A stretch of 27,801 bases of DNA from Tardiphaga sp. (GTDB lineage Bacteria > Pseudomonadota > Alphaproteobacteria > Rhizobiales > Xanthobacteraceae): contig JACMOT010000077.1 in NCBI GenBank assembly GCA_014377915.1, forward strand, positions 1 to 27,801, given 5' to 3'. Under the pieces are notes generated by a model. It did no database searches, was not told the DNA's origin, and saw only the letters and a list, made by a program, of their open reading frames with translations. The position numbers were made by a program, and so were the translations under genes. Shown here one piece after another: positions 7,732-15,406 of this stretch; within the stretch, counting starts at the first letter, position 1; every line of letters starts with the position of its first letter.

Positions 7732-7812
7732 ATGGGACGCGGACTTTTACTCTGGCTGCTGGGTGTGCCGATTCCGGTGATCATTCTGCTGTGGCTGTTC
7801 TTCGGCCGCTGA
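7732..7812 (+). CDS. Tiny hydrophobic membrane protein (26 residues)
   Basis: ATG at 7732 after a strong GGAGG site reads MGRGLLLWLLGVPIPVIILL and ends six residues later in FFGR. Nearly the whole chain is one membrane helix with a central Pro-Ile-Pro kink and basic residues at both ends. The perfect EcfG-type promoter upstream and a strong terminator at 7836-7868 frame it as an independent transcription unit, which is good evidence that it is a real gene despite its size. Similar short proteins occur in Bradyrhizobium as far as I recall; function is unknown, possibly membrane stress. Confidence 0.65.
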   Translation: MGRGLLLWLLGVPIPVIILLWLFFGR

Positions 7813-7835
7813 CCTCAGTGCCAGGGCTTTCCCAG

Positions 7836-7868
7836 ATCAGGCTCCGCTCGCGCGGGGCCTGATTTTTT
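7836..7868 (+). terminator. Strong rho-independent terminator
   Basis: Twelve-base arms ATCAGGCTCCGC (7836-7847) and GCGGGGCCTGAT (7852-7863), with one mismatch, a 4-nt loop TCGC and a following run of five T. It ends the tiny membrane protein unit. Confidence 0.88.
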
Positions 7869-7955
7869 ATGGGACCGCGTTATGCGCCACCGCGGCTTGC
7901 CACCGTTCGCGGATGCTGGCTAAAGCTGCGCGAACGACGTCGTCGGGGGACCACC

Positions 7956-8600
7956 ATGCCAATCGAACCATCCACCTTGCAGATCTGGGGCCGCGCCAAT
8001 TCGGTCAATGTACAAAAAGTGCTGTGGTGCTGTCGCGAGCTCGGGGTCGTCTATCAGCGCATCGACGCCGGGATGGCATTCGGGCGCACAGGTGACGCCG
8101 ACTATCTGGCGATGAACCCGAACGGACGCATTCCCACGCTGGTCGAGGGCGACTTTGTGCTCTGGGAATCCAATGCCATCATGCGCTATCTGACGCGGGT
8201 TTATGGCCGGCATTCCGGTCTATATCCCGCCGATGCCAGAATTTGCGCCGGCATGGAGCGCTGGCTTGACTGGACGCTGTCCACGCTGCAGCCGGTCGAG
8301 CGTCCGCTGTTCTGGGGACTGGTACGAACCCCGCTGGCAGAGCGCGATATGGCGGCGATGCAGCAAGCCGCCGACCTCGCCGCCGTGCAATGGCACATTG
8401 TCGATCGCCAACTGGCGCAACGCGACTTCATGGAAGGCGATCAGCTCAGTCTCGCCGATATCGCGATCGGCACTTACGCGCGACGCTGGCTCGGCGTCGA
8501 GGGCGTCGCCCGCCCGGCGCTGCCGAACCTGCGGCGCTGGTTCGATCGGATTTCCACCCGCCCCGGCTTTCAGGAATTCGTCGCGCCCGCGATGTCGTGA
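7956..8600 (+). CDS. Glutathione S-transferase family protein
   Basis: A 214-residue soluble protein. The N-terminal thioredoxin-like domain (about 1-80) includes the G-site elements NPNGRIPTLVEGDFVLWESN and AIMRYL. The all-helical C-terminal domain (about 90-205) has the capping-box region LSLADIAIG and ends LRRWFDRISTRPGFQEF. Members conjugate glutathione to electrophiles or act as peroxidases; the substrate is unknown. The ATG at 7956 has GGGGGA at 6 nt. An in-frame upstream ATG at 7869 overlaps the terminator tail and is rejected. Confidence 0.92.
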   Translation: MPIEPSTLQIWGRANSVNVQKVLWCCRELGVVYQRIDAGMAFGRTGDADYLAMNPNGRIPTLVEGDFVLWESNAIMRYLTRVYGRHSGLYPADARICAGMERWLDWTLSTLQPVERPLFWGLVRTPLAERDMAAMQQAADLAAVQWHIVDRQLAQRDFMEGDQLSLADIAIGTYARRWLGVEGVARPALPNLRRWFDRISTRPGFQEFVAPAMS

Positions 8601-8603
8601 GCG

Positions 8604-8744
8604 TCAGCGCAACGCCCGCTCGACCAGCAAGACGAGGGCGATCAATCCCAGCGCGATCGCACCGACCAACAGTCGCGTGGTCCAGCCCATGCCGCGGCCG
8701 ATCCACCACAGCAGCGCGCAGCCCATCAACACCGGAATGATCAT
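8604..8744 (-). CDS. Small membrane protein (46 residues)
   Basis: The minus strand reads MIIPVLMGCALLWWIGRGMG, continues through WTTRLLVGAIALGLIALVLL and ends VERALR. This makes two hydrophobic segments joined by a short Arg/Gly turn, with a basic end. The ribosome site is weak. The gene ends 3 nt from the convergent GST gene. No function is known; the pattern of hydrophobic residues and clean fit between neighbours support coding. Confidence 0.55.
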   Translation of the reverse strand: MIIPVLMGCALLWWIGRGMGWTTRLLVGAIALGLIALVLLVERALR

Positions 8745-8769
8745 TTCAGGTTGCAAAAGGTCCTCGAAT

Positions 8770-9024
8770 CTAGCGAACGAAGCGCACGCCGATGGTCGTG
8801 CCGCGGCGCCAGACCACCTCGCAATTGCGGCCGGTGCGGGCGTCCCGCGTCAGTGCCAGCTTGATCTTGGCCGGCAACGCGGCGGGATCGTCGATCACGA
8901 CTTTCGCGCCGGTGGCCGACAGATCGAGCACATTGCACTGCCGGGCCGCGAACCCGCCTTCCAGCGAGATCCAGCCGGGCTGCTGCACCGAGCGTCGCAC
9001 TTCGCGTTTTTTCGTCACCGCCAT
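8770..9024 (-). CDS. PilZ domain protein
   Basis: An 84-residue single PilZ domain. It has REVRRSVQQPGWISLEGG at the N-terminus, NVLDLSATGAKV (the DxSxxG motif) around residues 31-42, and ends with CEVVWRRGTTIGVRFVR. PilZ domains bind cyclic di-GMP through an RxxxR motif and the D/NxSxxG strand. Here KKREVRRSV can supply the arginines, though spacing cannot be verified by eye. The start is the ATG with GGAG 9 nt upstream. It could be a c-di-GMP adaptor or a degenerate rhizobial PilZ protein. Confidence 0.8.
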   Translation of the reverse strand: MAVTKKREVRRSVQQPGWISLEGGFAARQCNVLDLSATGAKVVIDDPAALPAKIKLALTRDARTGRNCEVVWRRGTTIGVRFVR

Positions 9025-9325
9025 CGAATCACTCCAGGGCATCATGTTAGCCGTCCATGCTTTAGGAAGCGTTGCGACGCGGCAGAAATCCCGGGGAATT
9101 GGGTCGCGGCGACGCTTTCCACGGCCTTGCGCGGGATGTTCCAGCAGATGACTTGCTCCCTCGCACAAACGTCACTATACGTTCGGCCGCTGCCGCCCAA
9201 CCACTTACCCGGTGCCGCGCAGTTCGCGACGGAGGAGCCCTAAAGCTCTGAAGTTGCGGGGATATCCAGGATACTGGCTCAATGGCGGTTCCGACGACTC
9301 GCGAGAGTTGCACGAGCCCCGTTCA
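9025..9325. other. Intergenic stretch without a convincing gene
   Basis: Between the PilZ gene and tRNA-Glu. It must include promoters for both directions. No RNA, repeat or credible reading frame was seen. Confidence 0.5.
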
Positions 9326-9400
9326 GCTCCCTTCGTCTATCGGTTAGGACGCCACCCTTTCACGGTGGAGAGAGCGGTTCGATTCCGCTAGGGAGCACCA
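9326..9400 (+). tRNA. tRNA-Glu(UUC)
   Basis: A complete cloverleaf: acceptor GCTCCCT/AGGGAGC, D-arm with GGTTAGGAC, anticodon stem CCACC/GGTGG with loop CTTTCAC (anticodon TTC at 9359-9361), T-arm AGCGG-TTCGATT-CCGCT and encoded CCA (9398-9400). It stands just before the photolyase-rhodopsin-carotenoid block. Confidence 0.95.
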
Positions 9401-9660
9401 CCTTCCGCCCAAGGTGCTGATCAACTTCAGTTAATTCCTGGACCCGACCGTTGTCCCCGCACGGGGTTGGCGCTATCGCGGCCGCCGCGCGCCGGATCCT
9501 CCACATTCGCAGAAATCTGGCTCGAGCGTCACGCAGTCGCGCGCGCCAGCCTGGCATTCACCGATCGTCGCGGTGCCGGCGCCAGAGAGTCAGGCATCTG
9601 ATCGCGAATCGCTGGGCTCCCCACCAACAAACTCTAACTTGCTGAGCGAAGGTCGCGGGA

Positions 9661-10959
9661 TCAGGAGAGATCCGCCGCGCCCGCGTCGCTCCAAAGAGCC
9701 TGGTAGACGCCGTCCGGATCATGATCGGCCGCCTGCTTGTCCGGATTGAACCGCCGTCCCTGCCGCGGATCGGCGCCCCGTCCGGCGATGTACAGCCAGT
9801 TGCCCTGATTACTGCAGACGTCGTAGTCGATCAGCCGCGACTCGAACCACGCGGCACCGGCCCTCCAATCGCAGGCGAGATCATGCACCAGATAGCTCGC
9901 CACGATCTGGCGCATCCGGTTGGATAGAAAGCCGGTCGCCAGCAATTCGCGCATGCCGGCATCGACGAAGGGATTGCCGGTGTCGCCCGCGCACCACCGC
10001 GAGAAGGCGTCCGCATGGTGGGACGGCGGTGGCTGGCGACCTAGTCCGCGGGACCGGAACAGTTGCGCCCCATGCTTCAAGCTCCAGAACCGGAAGAAGT
10101 CGCGCCACATCAGTTCGAACCAGATCCAGTAGGTGCTGTCATTGGCTCCGGACCGGGCTTCGTGCGCCTTCAGATATTGACAGGCGGTGCGCGGCGACAG
10201 CGCGCCGACCGCCAGCCAGGGCGACAGCTTGGTCGAATAGCCGGCGCCTATCAACCCGTTACGCGTGGCCTTGTAGGAGCGCGGTGCGGTCGATCCGAAA
10301 TAGCGTTCGAGATGAGCCAGGGCCGCGACCTCCGATCCATGAAACGCGGGATCCTGAAACGGAAACGACGACGCGCCGGAGGCGGGCGCGAGACTGGCGG
10401 CCTGCCAGGCAGAGCATGGCGCACCGACGGCGGCGAGCGGCAACCGCGACGGCGCGACCGCCGGCAGAGCCGGCGCCAGGTCGGCGCGCTCCACCGCCTG
10501 ACGGAAGACCGTGAAGATCTCCGGCAGTTGCTCGACCGCGAAGGGCAAGTCCGCCGGCTCCAGCAGGCTGGATTGCCACCGTTCACGAACCCGCAGACCG
10601 GCGCCTCGCAGCGCGGTGACCTCGGCTATCTCCTCAGGCGCCGCGATCGTCTCACAGAACACGCGATCCGCGCCGACGGCGCGGGCCAGCTCCGGGATCG
10701 CCTGCGACGCCGGGCCCTCGACGATCTGCAATTCGCCGCCGCGCCGGGCAATCTCGGCGACGAGACCTTGCAGAGCCTGATCCCGGAACGCCAGACGATG
10801 CGGGCCATGGCGCGGAAATCCCCATGACGTCAACTGCGCATCTTGCGACGAGATCACATAGACCAGCAGGAGTCGGTCGGACGCCGCGCACGCCTCCAGC
10901 AGCGCCGGATTGTCGCCCAGCCGCAGATCGCTCCGGAACCAATAGATCGCGTTCGACAT
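9661..10959 (-). CDS. Cryptochrome/DNA photolyase (CRY-DASH-like)
   Basis: A 432-residue FAD flavoprotein. The N-terminal Rossmann-like antenna domain starts MSNAIYWFRSDLRLGDNPAL. The C-terminal FAD domain shows KATRNGLIGAGYSTKLSPWL, TYWIWFELMWRDFFRFWSL, LSNRMRQIVASYL and GNWLYIAGRGADPRQGRRFN. The last motifs are of the CRY-DASH/class I photolyase form, which repairs UV-induced pyrimidine dimers (in single-stranded DNA for many DASH proteins) using blue light. The ATG before SNAIYWF matches the family start; upstream in-frame codons are atypical. It is divergent from the rhodopsin gene, so both may share light-dependent control. Confidence 0.92.
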   Translation of the reverse strand: MSNAIYWFRSDLRLGDNPALLEACAASDRLLLVYVISSQDAQLTSWGFPRHGPHRLAFRDQALQGLVAEIARRGGELQIVEGPASQAIPELARAVGADRVFCETIAAPEEIAEVTALRGAGLRVRERWQSSLLEPADLPFAVEQLPEIFTVFRQAVERADLAPALPAVAPSRLPLAAVGAPCSAWQAASLAPASGASSFPFQDPAFHGSEVAALAHLERYFGSTAPRSYKATRNGLIGAGYSTKLSPWLAVGALSPRTACQYLKAHEARSGANDSTYWIWFELMWRDFFRFWSLKHGAQLFRSRGLGRQPPPSHHADAFSRWCAGDTGNPFVDAGMRELLATGFLSNRMRQIVASYLVHDLACDWRAGAAWFESRLIDYDVCSNQGNWLYIAGRGADPRQGRRFNPDKQAADHDPDGVYQALWSDAGAADLS

Positions 10960-11130
10960 GGCTGGCTGACACTCCGCCGGTCCGGTGGGTTGTTTGTCGG
11001 CGCCGACCATGACTGATATCTCGCCGCCCGACCATCGATAGGTGCCTCGAACCCATCCGGGGCGCACGTAATATCTTTTCTGTCTTCGTGATCCAAATTT
11101 CGCGTGCGTGCGTATTGAGGCAAGAGAGCG
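10960..11130. promoter_or_regulatory. Divergent regulatory region, photolyase / rhodopsin
   Basis: About 170 nt separate the two divergent start codons and must contain both promoters. The plus-strand half nearest the rhodopsin has an A/T-rich stretch (ACGTAATATCTTTT, about 11066-11079) and the alternating CGCGTGCGTGCGTA. I could not assign -35/-10 boxes or a known light-responsive operator with confidence, and saw no EcfG motif. Confidence 0.4.
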
Positions 11131-11967
11131 TTGATTTTGCGCTACTCGGATTTAAAAATTCATCACGTCGAAGCGGGAGATCGTCCATTGGCCTCAATTC
11201 AGATCTGGCAGTACGAGCTGGTATATAACGCGTTTTCCTTCACCATCGCGGTGATGGGCTCGGCGACCTTGTTCGCCTTCTTCGGGCGATCGCAGGTCGC
11301 GCCAGCCTATCGAACGGCTATGACGCTTACCGGACTGGTGACGTTCATCGCCCTCTATCACTACGTCCGCATCTTTAATTCATGGGATGCCTCCTACACC
11401 GTGATGTCCGGCCAGATCAAGGAAACCGGCGTCAAATTCAACGATGCCTACCGTTATGTCGACTGGTTGCTGACCGTTCCGCTGCTGCTGATCGAACTGA
11501 TCCTCGTGATGCGGCTGTCCCCCAGCGAAACAACAGCGAAGGCAACCAAGCTTGGATTGCTTGCCGCGCTGATGGTGGTGTTGGGTTATCCGGGAGAGAT
11601 ATCCGACGTGAGCAGCACGCGCTGGATCTGGTGGGGACTGGCGATGTTGCCATTCCTGGTCATCGTCTTTGACCTGTTCATCGGTCTGAGCGACGCCATT
11701 GCCAAGCAGCCGGCATCGGCGCGCGGTCTCATTCGCGTCGCGCGCAACGTCACCGTGTTATCCTGGTGCTTCTACCCGATCGTCTTTATCTTCCCGATGA
11801 TCGGATTTACCGGTAGCGGAGCGGTGACCGCCGTGCAGGTCGGTTACACGGTGGCGGATATTGTCGCCAAGGCCGCGTTCGGCGTTCTGATTTTCCTGAT
11901 CGCACGGCGCAAGTCCGAAGCCGAGGGCTTTATCGACAGCCCAGGCAAGCTTGCCACCGCGAAGTAA
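11131..11967 (+). CDS. Xanthorhodopsin-like light-driven proton pump
   Basis: A 278-residue seven-helix retinal protein of the inner membrane. Helix C reads YRYVDWLLTVPLLLIELILV, giving D111 (acceptor), T115 and E122 (donor), the DTE triad of outward proton pumps, with R108 before it. H77 (ALYHYVRIF) matches the acceptor-linked His of proteorhodopsins. Helix G VGYTVADIVAKAAFG gives D243 and the Schiff-base K247. L119, eight residues after D111, is the green-tuned state. GYPGE (152-156) and the C-terminal ARRKSEAEGF resemble xanthorhodopsin. W168 aligns with the glycine that admits the carotenoid antenna in xanthorhodopsin. There is no ATG start: TTG at 11131, or TTG at 11188 with GGGAG upstream (259 residues). 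Confidence 0.95.
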   Translation: MILRYSDLKIHHVEAGDRPLASIQIWQYELVYNAFSFTIAVMGSATLFAFFGRSQVAPAYRTAMTLTGLVTFIALYHYVRIFNSWDASYTVMSGQIKETGVKFNDAYRYVDWLLTVPLLLIELILVMRLSPSETTAKATKLGLLAALMVVLGYPGEISDVSSTRWIWWGLAMLPFLVIVFDLFIGLSDAIAKQPASARGLIRVARNVTVLSWCFYPIVFIFPMIGFTGSGAVTAVQVGYTVADIVAKAAFGVLIFLIARRKSEAEGFIDSPGKLATAK

Positions 11968-11987
11968 TCAAACGCTTACTGGACATG

Positions 11988-12028
11988 ATTCCGGCGCCGC
12001 AGCTTGCCGCGCCGGAATGCAGTTTTTT
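11988..12028 (+). terminator. Intercistronic terminator/attenuator between rhodopsin and crtE
   Basis: A perfect 10-bp inverted repeat ATTCCGGCGC (11988-11997) / GCGCCGGAAT (12009-12018) with an 11-nt loop, followed after GCAG by six T (12023-12028). It sits 20 nt past the rhodopsin stop and 11 nt before the crtE start codon, so partial termination would lower expression of the carotenoid genes relative to the opsin. Confidence 0.75.
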
Positions 12029-12039
12029 GGGATATTGCC

Positions 12040-12954
12040 ATGTACCCCTCCTCCACAGCTACGTTTCGGGTCCACGATGACGGCGGCGATCAGACCAGCG
12101 GGTTTGATTCCGGGCTGTTGAAATTGCTGCAGCCCGAGTCCGATGCCATGACAAGCCGGACCGAGCCGGCCCACGCCGCGCATTACCATCTCGCCGCTGG
12201 CGGTCAGCGCATCCGGTACCGCTTCGCCCATGACGCCGCCCAGGCGCTCGGAATGAGATCCAGCGACGCCGTTTGCATCGCCACCGTGGCGGAGCTTCTT
12301 CACAATGCTTCGCTGGTGCATGATGATTTGCAGGATCGGGATCGAGTTCGCCGTGGACAGCCCAGCGTATGGGTTGCCTTCGGCGAGGATGTTGCGATCT
12401 GTTCGGGAGACTTGCTGCTGTCCGCCGCTTACGCGGCGCTCGCCACCTTCAGCAGACCCGTACTCCTGCCGAAACTGATCGCCCTGATCCACGCCCGCAC
12501 CGCCCGCGCGATTTCCGGACAGTGCGACGATCTGTGGGCTCGCGAACAGGTCGCTGTTGAACTCGGCGACTATGAAAGGATCGCCGCCGCCAAATCCGGC
12601 GCCCTGTTGGGATTGCCGCTCGAATTGGCGCTTGCGGCATCCGGTCACGACGCATCCTGCGTCGACGCACGGCGCGCGGCAGACGCGTTTGCGCTCGGCT
12701 ATCAGATCGCCGACGACATCACCGACTTTGACAGGGATGCCGTGACGGAAATCGCAGGCGTTGACGCAAGGCCCGCGTCATTCAACATCATCACGATATT
12801 GAGGGCCGCCGGGCATGACGCCGATGCCGAGCAGCTGGCGCGCAACCTTGCTCTCAAACATCTGCGCATCGCCGTCGACGCGGCGGCGGACCTGCCGGGG
12901 CGGTCGGGGGACCTGCTGCGCCAATCCGCCTTGTCGCTGGCGGCACGGCTATGA
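12040..12954 (+). CDS. crtE: Geranylgeranyl diphosphate synthase
   Basis: A 304-residue isoprenyl diphosphate synthase that would make GGPP for carotenoids. The first Asp-rich motif is DDLQD (95-99) in LVHDDLQDRDRVRRGQPS; the second is DDITD (225-229) in GYQIADDITDFDRD. The N-terminal substrate motif, normally GGKRxRP, reads GGQRIRYR (54-61), replacing the usual Lys that contacts the diphosphate, though both catalytic Asp motifs are intact. The ATG at 12040 has a modest GGGA site; an in-frame TTG at 12004 lies inside the terminator loop and is not used here. It is the first of five genes and ends in a 4-nt ATGA overlap with crtI. Confidence 0.88.
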   Translation: MYPSSTATFRVHDDGGDQTSGFDSGLLKLLQPESDAMTSRTEPAHAAHYHLAAGGQRIRYRFAHDAAQALGMRSSDAVCIATVAELLHNASLVHDDLQDRDRVRRGQPSVWVAFGEDVAICSGDLLLSAAYAALATFSRPVLLPKLIALIHARTARAISGQCDDLWAREQVAVELGDYERIAAAKSGALLGLPLELALAASGHDASCVDARRAADAFALGYQIADDITDFDRDAVTEIAGVDARPASFNIITILRAAGHDADAEQLARNLALKHLRIAVDAAADLPGRSGDLLRQSALSLAARL

Positions 12955-14447
12955 CCCGTCGGGAATTGCCGAACCGCGCCATCGTCATCGGCGCCGGATT
13001 TGGCGGGATGGCGTCGGCGCTGCGTCTGCGGTCCAAAGGCTATGACGTCACGCTGATCGATCGATGCGTCGCGCTTGGCGGCCGCGCCCAGGTTTTCGAA
13101 CGTGGCGGGTTTCGCCATGACGCGGGTCCGACGGTTATTACCGCGCCATTTCTGTTTGAGGAATTGTTCGATCTGTTCGGCGAACGGATGGCCGATCACA
13201 TCAATCTGGTGCCCCTTACCCCCTGGTACCGCTTCTGCTTTCTCGATGGCGAGACCTTCGATTATGGCGGCACGCTCGAACAGACCCTGGCCGAGATCAC
13301 GCGGATCGAGCCCCGTGATGGCGAGGGCTATCTCCGCCTGCTGGCGCATTCCCGGCGGATTTTCGATATCGGCTTCACCGAACTTTCCGCGCAGCCATTC
13401 GACCGCTTCATGACCATGGTTCGCCAGATTCCTCGTCTTCTCGGGCTCGGCAGCTATCGGACGGTGTGGGGCCTGGTGTCGCGCTATATTTCAAACCCGA
13501 AGCTGCGGCAGGCGTTTTCAATTCAACCGCTGCTGCTCGGCGGCAATCCGTTCGACACCACCAGCATTTACGGTCTGATCCACTTTCTCGAACGGGCTCA
13601 TGGTGTTCACTTCGCCATCGGCGGAACGGGAGCGATCACAACGGCGCTGGGCGACCTGATGCGGCGACACCTCGTCAAGGTCATGCTGGACACCACGGTC
13701 GCCGCCATCGATGTCAGGGATGGCGTTGCCAGAAGTGTTACCCTTGCGGATGGACGAACTATCGACGCCGATGTGATCGTCTCCGATTGCGATCCCGCCC
13801 ACCTCTATGGCGCGATGATCCCGAAAGCCGAACAGGCCCGATCGGCGAGGCTGAAACTGGCGGCCGCGCATTTCTCGATGGGATTGTTTGTACTGTATTT
13901 TGGCACCACGCGGACTTATCCAGAGGTCGCGCATCATACGATCTGGTTCGGTGAGCGATATCGCGAACTGCTGAAGGATATTTTCGACCGCAAAATATTG
14001 TCCGACGACTTTTCGCTGTATCTGCATCGGCCGACCGCGACGGATGCCAGCTTTGCTCCACCCGGCTGCGATAGTTTTTATGTTCTCTGCCCGGTCCCCA
14101 ATCTTCAGGGTCAGATCGACTGGAGCCAGGAAGGCCCTCGGCTGCGGGATCGGATCGTCAAGGCGCTTGGCAGCAGCATCCTGCCCGAGCTGGAAGCGAC
14201 GATTACGGCCGATTTTTTCATGACACCGGAGGATTTCGAGCGCGATTACCTCAGCACCCACGGTGCCGGCTTCTCGGTCGCTCCCCTGTTCCGGCAGTCG
14301 GCGTGGTTCCGTTTTCATAACCGCGCCGAGGGAATCCAGAACCTGTTTCTCGTGGGCGCCGGCACGCATCCGGGAGCCGGTGTGCCCGGGGTGTTATGCT
14401 CGGCCAAGGTGGTGGATACGCTGATCCCATCGATGGTGACGCCATGA
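12951..14447 (+). CDS. crtI: Phytoene desaturase (lycopene-forming)
   Basis: A 498-residue FAD enzyme converting phytoene to lycopene by successive desaturations. The N-terminal dinucleotide-binding motif is IVIGAGFGGMASALRL (11-26) followed by VTLIDR and GGRAQVFERGGFRHDAGPTV. The C-terminal bacterial CrtI signature GAGTHPGAGVPGVLCSAKVV is complete. Length is usual for CrtI. A four-step, lycopene-forming product is inferred from the cyclase downstream, not from sequence. The start ATG overlaps the crtE stop (ATGA), and its own stop overlaps the crtB start the same way. Confidence 0.95.
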   Translation: MTRRELPNRAIVIGAGFGGMASALRLRSKGYDVTLIDRCVALGGRAQVFERGGFRHDAGPTVITAPFLFEELFDLFGERMADHINLVPLTPWYRFCFLDGETFDYGGTLEQTLAEITRIEPRDGEGYLRLLAHSRRIFDIGFTELSAQPFDRFMTMVRQIPRLLGLGSYRTVWGLVSRYISNPKLRQAFSIQPLLLGGNPFDTTSIYGLIHFLERAHGVHFAIGGTGAITTALGDLMRRHLVKVMLDTTVAAIDVRDGVARSVTLADGRTIDADVIVSDCDPAHLYGAMIPKAEQARSARLKLAAAHFSMGLFVLYFGTTRTYPEVAHHTIWFGERYRELLKDIFDRKILSDDFSLYLHRPTATDASFAPPGCDSFYVLCPVPNLQGQIDWSQEGPRLRDRIVKALGSSILPELEATITADFFMTPEDFERDYLSTHGAGFSVAPLFRQSAWFRFHNRAEGIQNLFLVGAGTHPGAGVPGVLCSAKVVDTLIPSMVTP

Positions 14448-15406
14448 CGATGCGGCGGCCTGACAGCCAGAACGAAGTCCGCGTCTCGGCCGATGATATG
14501 CTGGCCACCAAGGGCCGCAGTTTCCACTGGGCGCGGCACTTGCTCAGTGCGGTGCACGCGTCAAGGGCGACCCGGCTATACGGCTTTTGCCGCCTGGTCG
14601 ATGACCTCGCCGACAACGCGGTGTCGGTGGAAGCCGCCAGACTCGCGCTCGCCGAGGCCACGCTGGCGATCACGGCCGGTGCTTCCCACGATCCCACGAT
14701 CCGCGACATGCTCGACCTGATGGACGAATGCCGGATCGATCCCGCTATCGTGCTGGAACTGATCGAGGGAGTGGCCTCGGATCTCGAAACGGTCCGCTTC
14801 AACGACATGGATAGCCTGCTGCGCTACTGCTACCGCGTCGCCGGCACCGTCGGGCTGATGATGTGCTGCGTGCTGGACGTGAACGATCCCGCCGCGCGCC
14901 CGCACGCCGTCGACCTCGGCATCGCCATGCAGCTCACCAACATTTGCCGCGATATCGCGGAAGACGCGGCGCTGGGCCGACGCTATCTGCCCGCCAGCCT
15001 GGTGGGCGAGATCGCACCCGAATTGCTGATCTCGCCGCTGCCTGGATTGCAACCGGTGTTACGGCAAGGGGTCACCGACCTCCTGAATCGGGCCGAGCGC
15101 CACTATCGCAGCGGTGAACTTGGCCTGCCCTATCTGCCGGTTCGCGCCCGAACCGGCATTCTGGTCGCCGCGCGTGTTTACGAGGCGATCGGCACCGGGC
15201 TTCGGCGGCGGAATTTTGCCTATTGGTCGGGGCGGGTTGTCGTACCCACTGGCGGCAAGGCTTTCTTGACAGTGCATGCCGTGACGAGCCAGTTGCTTCG
15301 GCCATCATTCTGGTCGCGGCGGCGGCGGCACAATGCGGCATTGCATACGGCGATCATCGGCATGCCTTGCCTGGTGCGTATCGGGGGAGACGACCGTGCC
15401 GTTTGA
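14444..15406 (+). CDS. crtB: Phytoene synthase
   Basis: A 320-residue squalene/phytoene synthase family enzyme that condenses two GGPP into phytoene. Both Asp-rich motifs are present: DDLAD (53-57, in YGFCRLVDDLADNA) and DIAED (170-174, in QLTNICRDIAEDAALGRRYL). Other family blocks are the N-terminal KGRSFHWARHLL and the C-terminal VYEAIG. Length matches CrtB. It is coupled to crtI by ATGA and overlaps the start of crtY by 11 nt. Confidence 0.95.
   Translation: MTMRRPDSQNEVRVSADDMLATKGRSFHWARHLLSAVHASRATRLYGFCRLVDDLADNAVSVEAARLALAEATLAITAGASHDPTIRDMLDLMDECRIDPAIVLELIEGVASDLETVRFNDMDSLLRYCYRVAGTVGLMMCCVLDVNDPAARPHAVDLGIAMQLTNICRDIAEDAALGRRYLPASLVGEIAPELLISPLPGLQPVLRQGVTDLLNRAERHYRSGELGLPYLPVRARTGILVAARVYEAIGTGLRRRNFAYWSGRVVVPTGGKAFLTVHAVTSQLLRPSFWSRRRRHNAALHTAIIGMPCLVRIGGDDRAV

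Noticed and set aside
9360..9557. Minus-strand frame ending LPSGIEPLSPP across tRNA-Glu
   Set aside because: Again antisense to a tRNA; no ribosome site and no domain.
10063..10827. Long plus-strand frame opposite the photolyase gene
   Set aside because: Shadow; it is Arg/Gln-rich with no domain, while the other strand encodes a complete photolyase.
13518..14369. Long minus-strand frame inside crtI
   Set aside because: Shadow of crtI, which has full FAD and C-terminal signatures.
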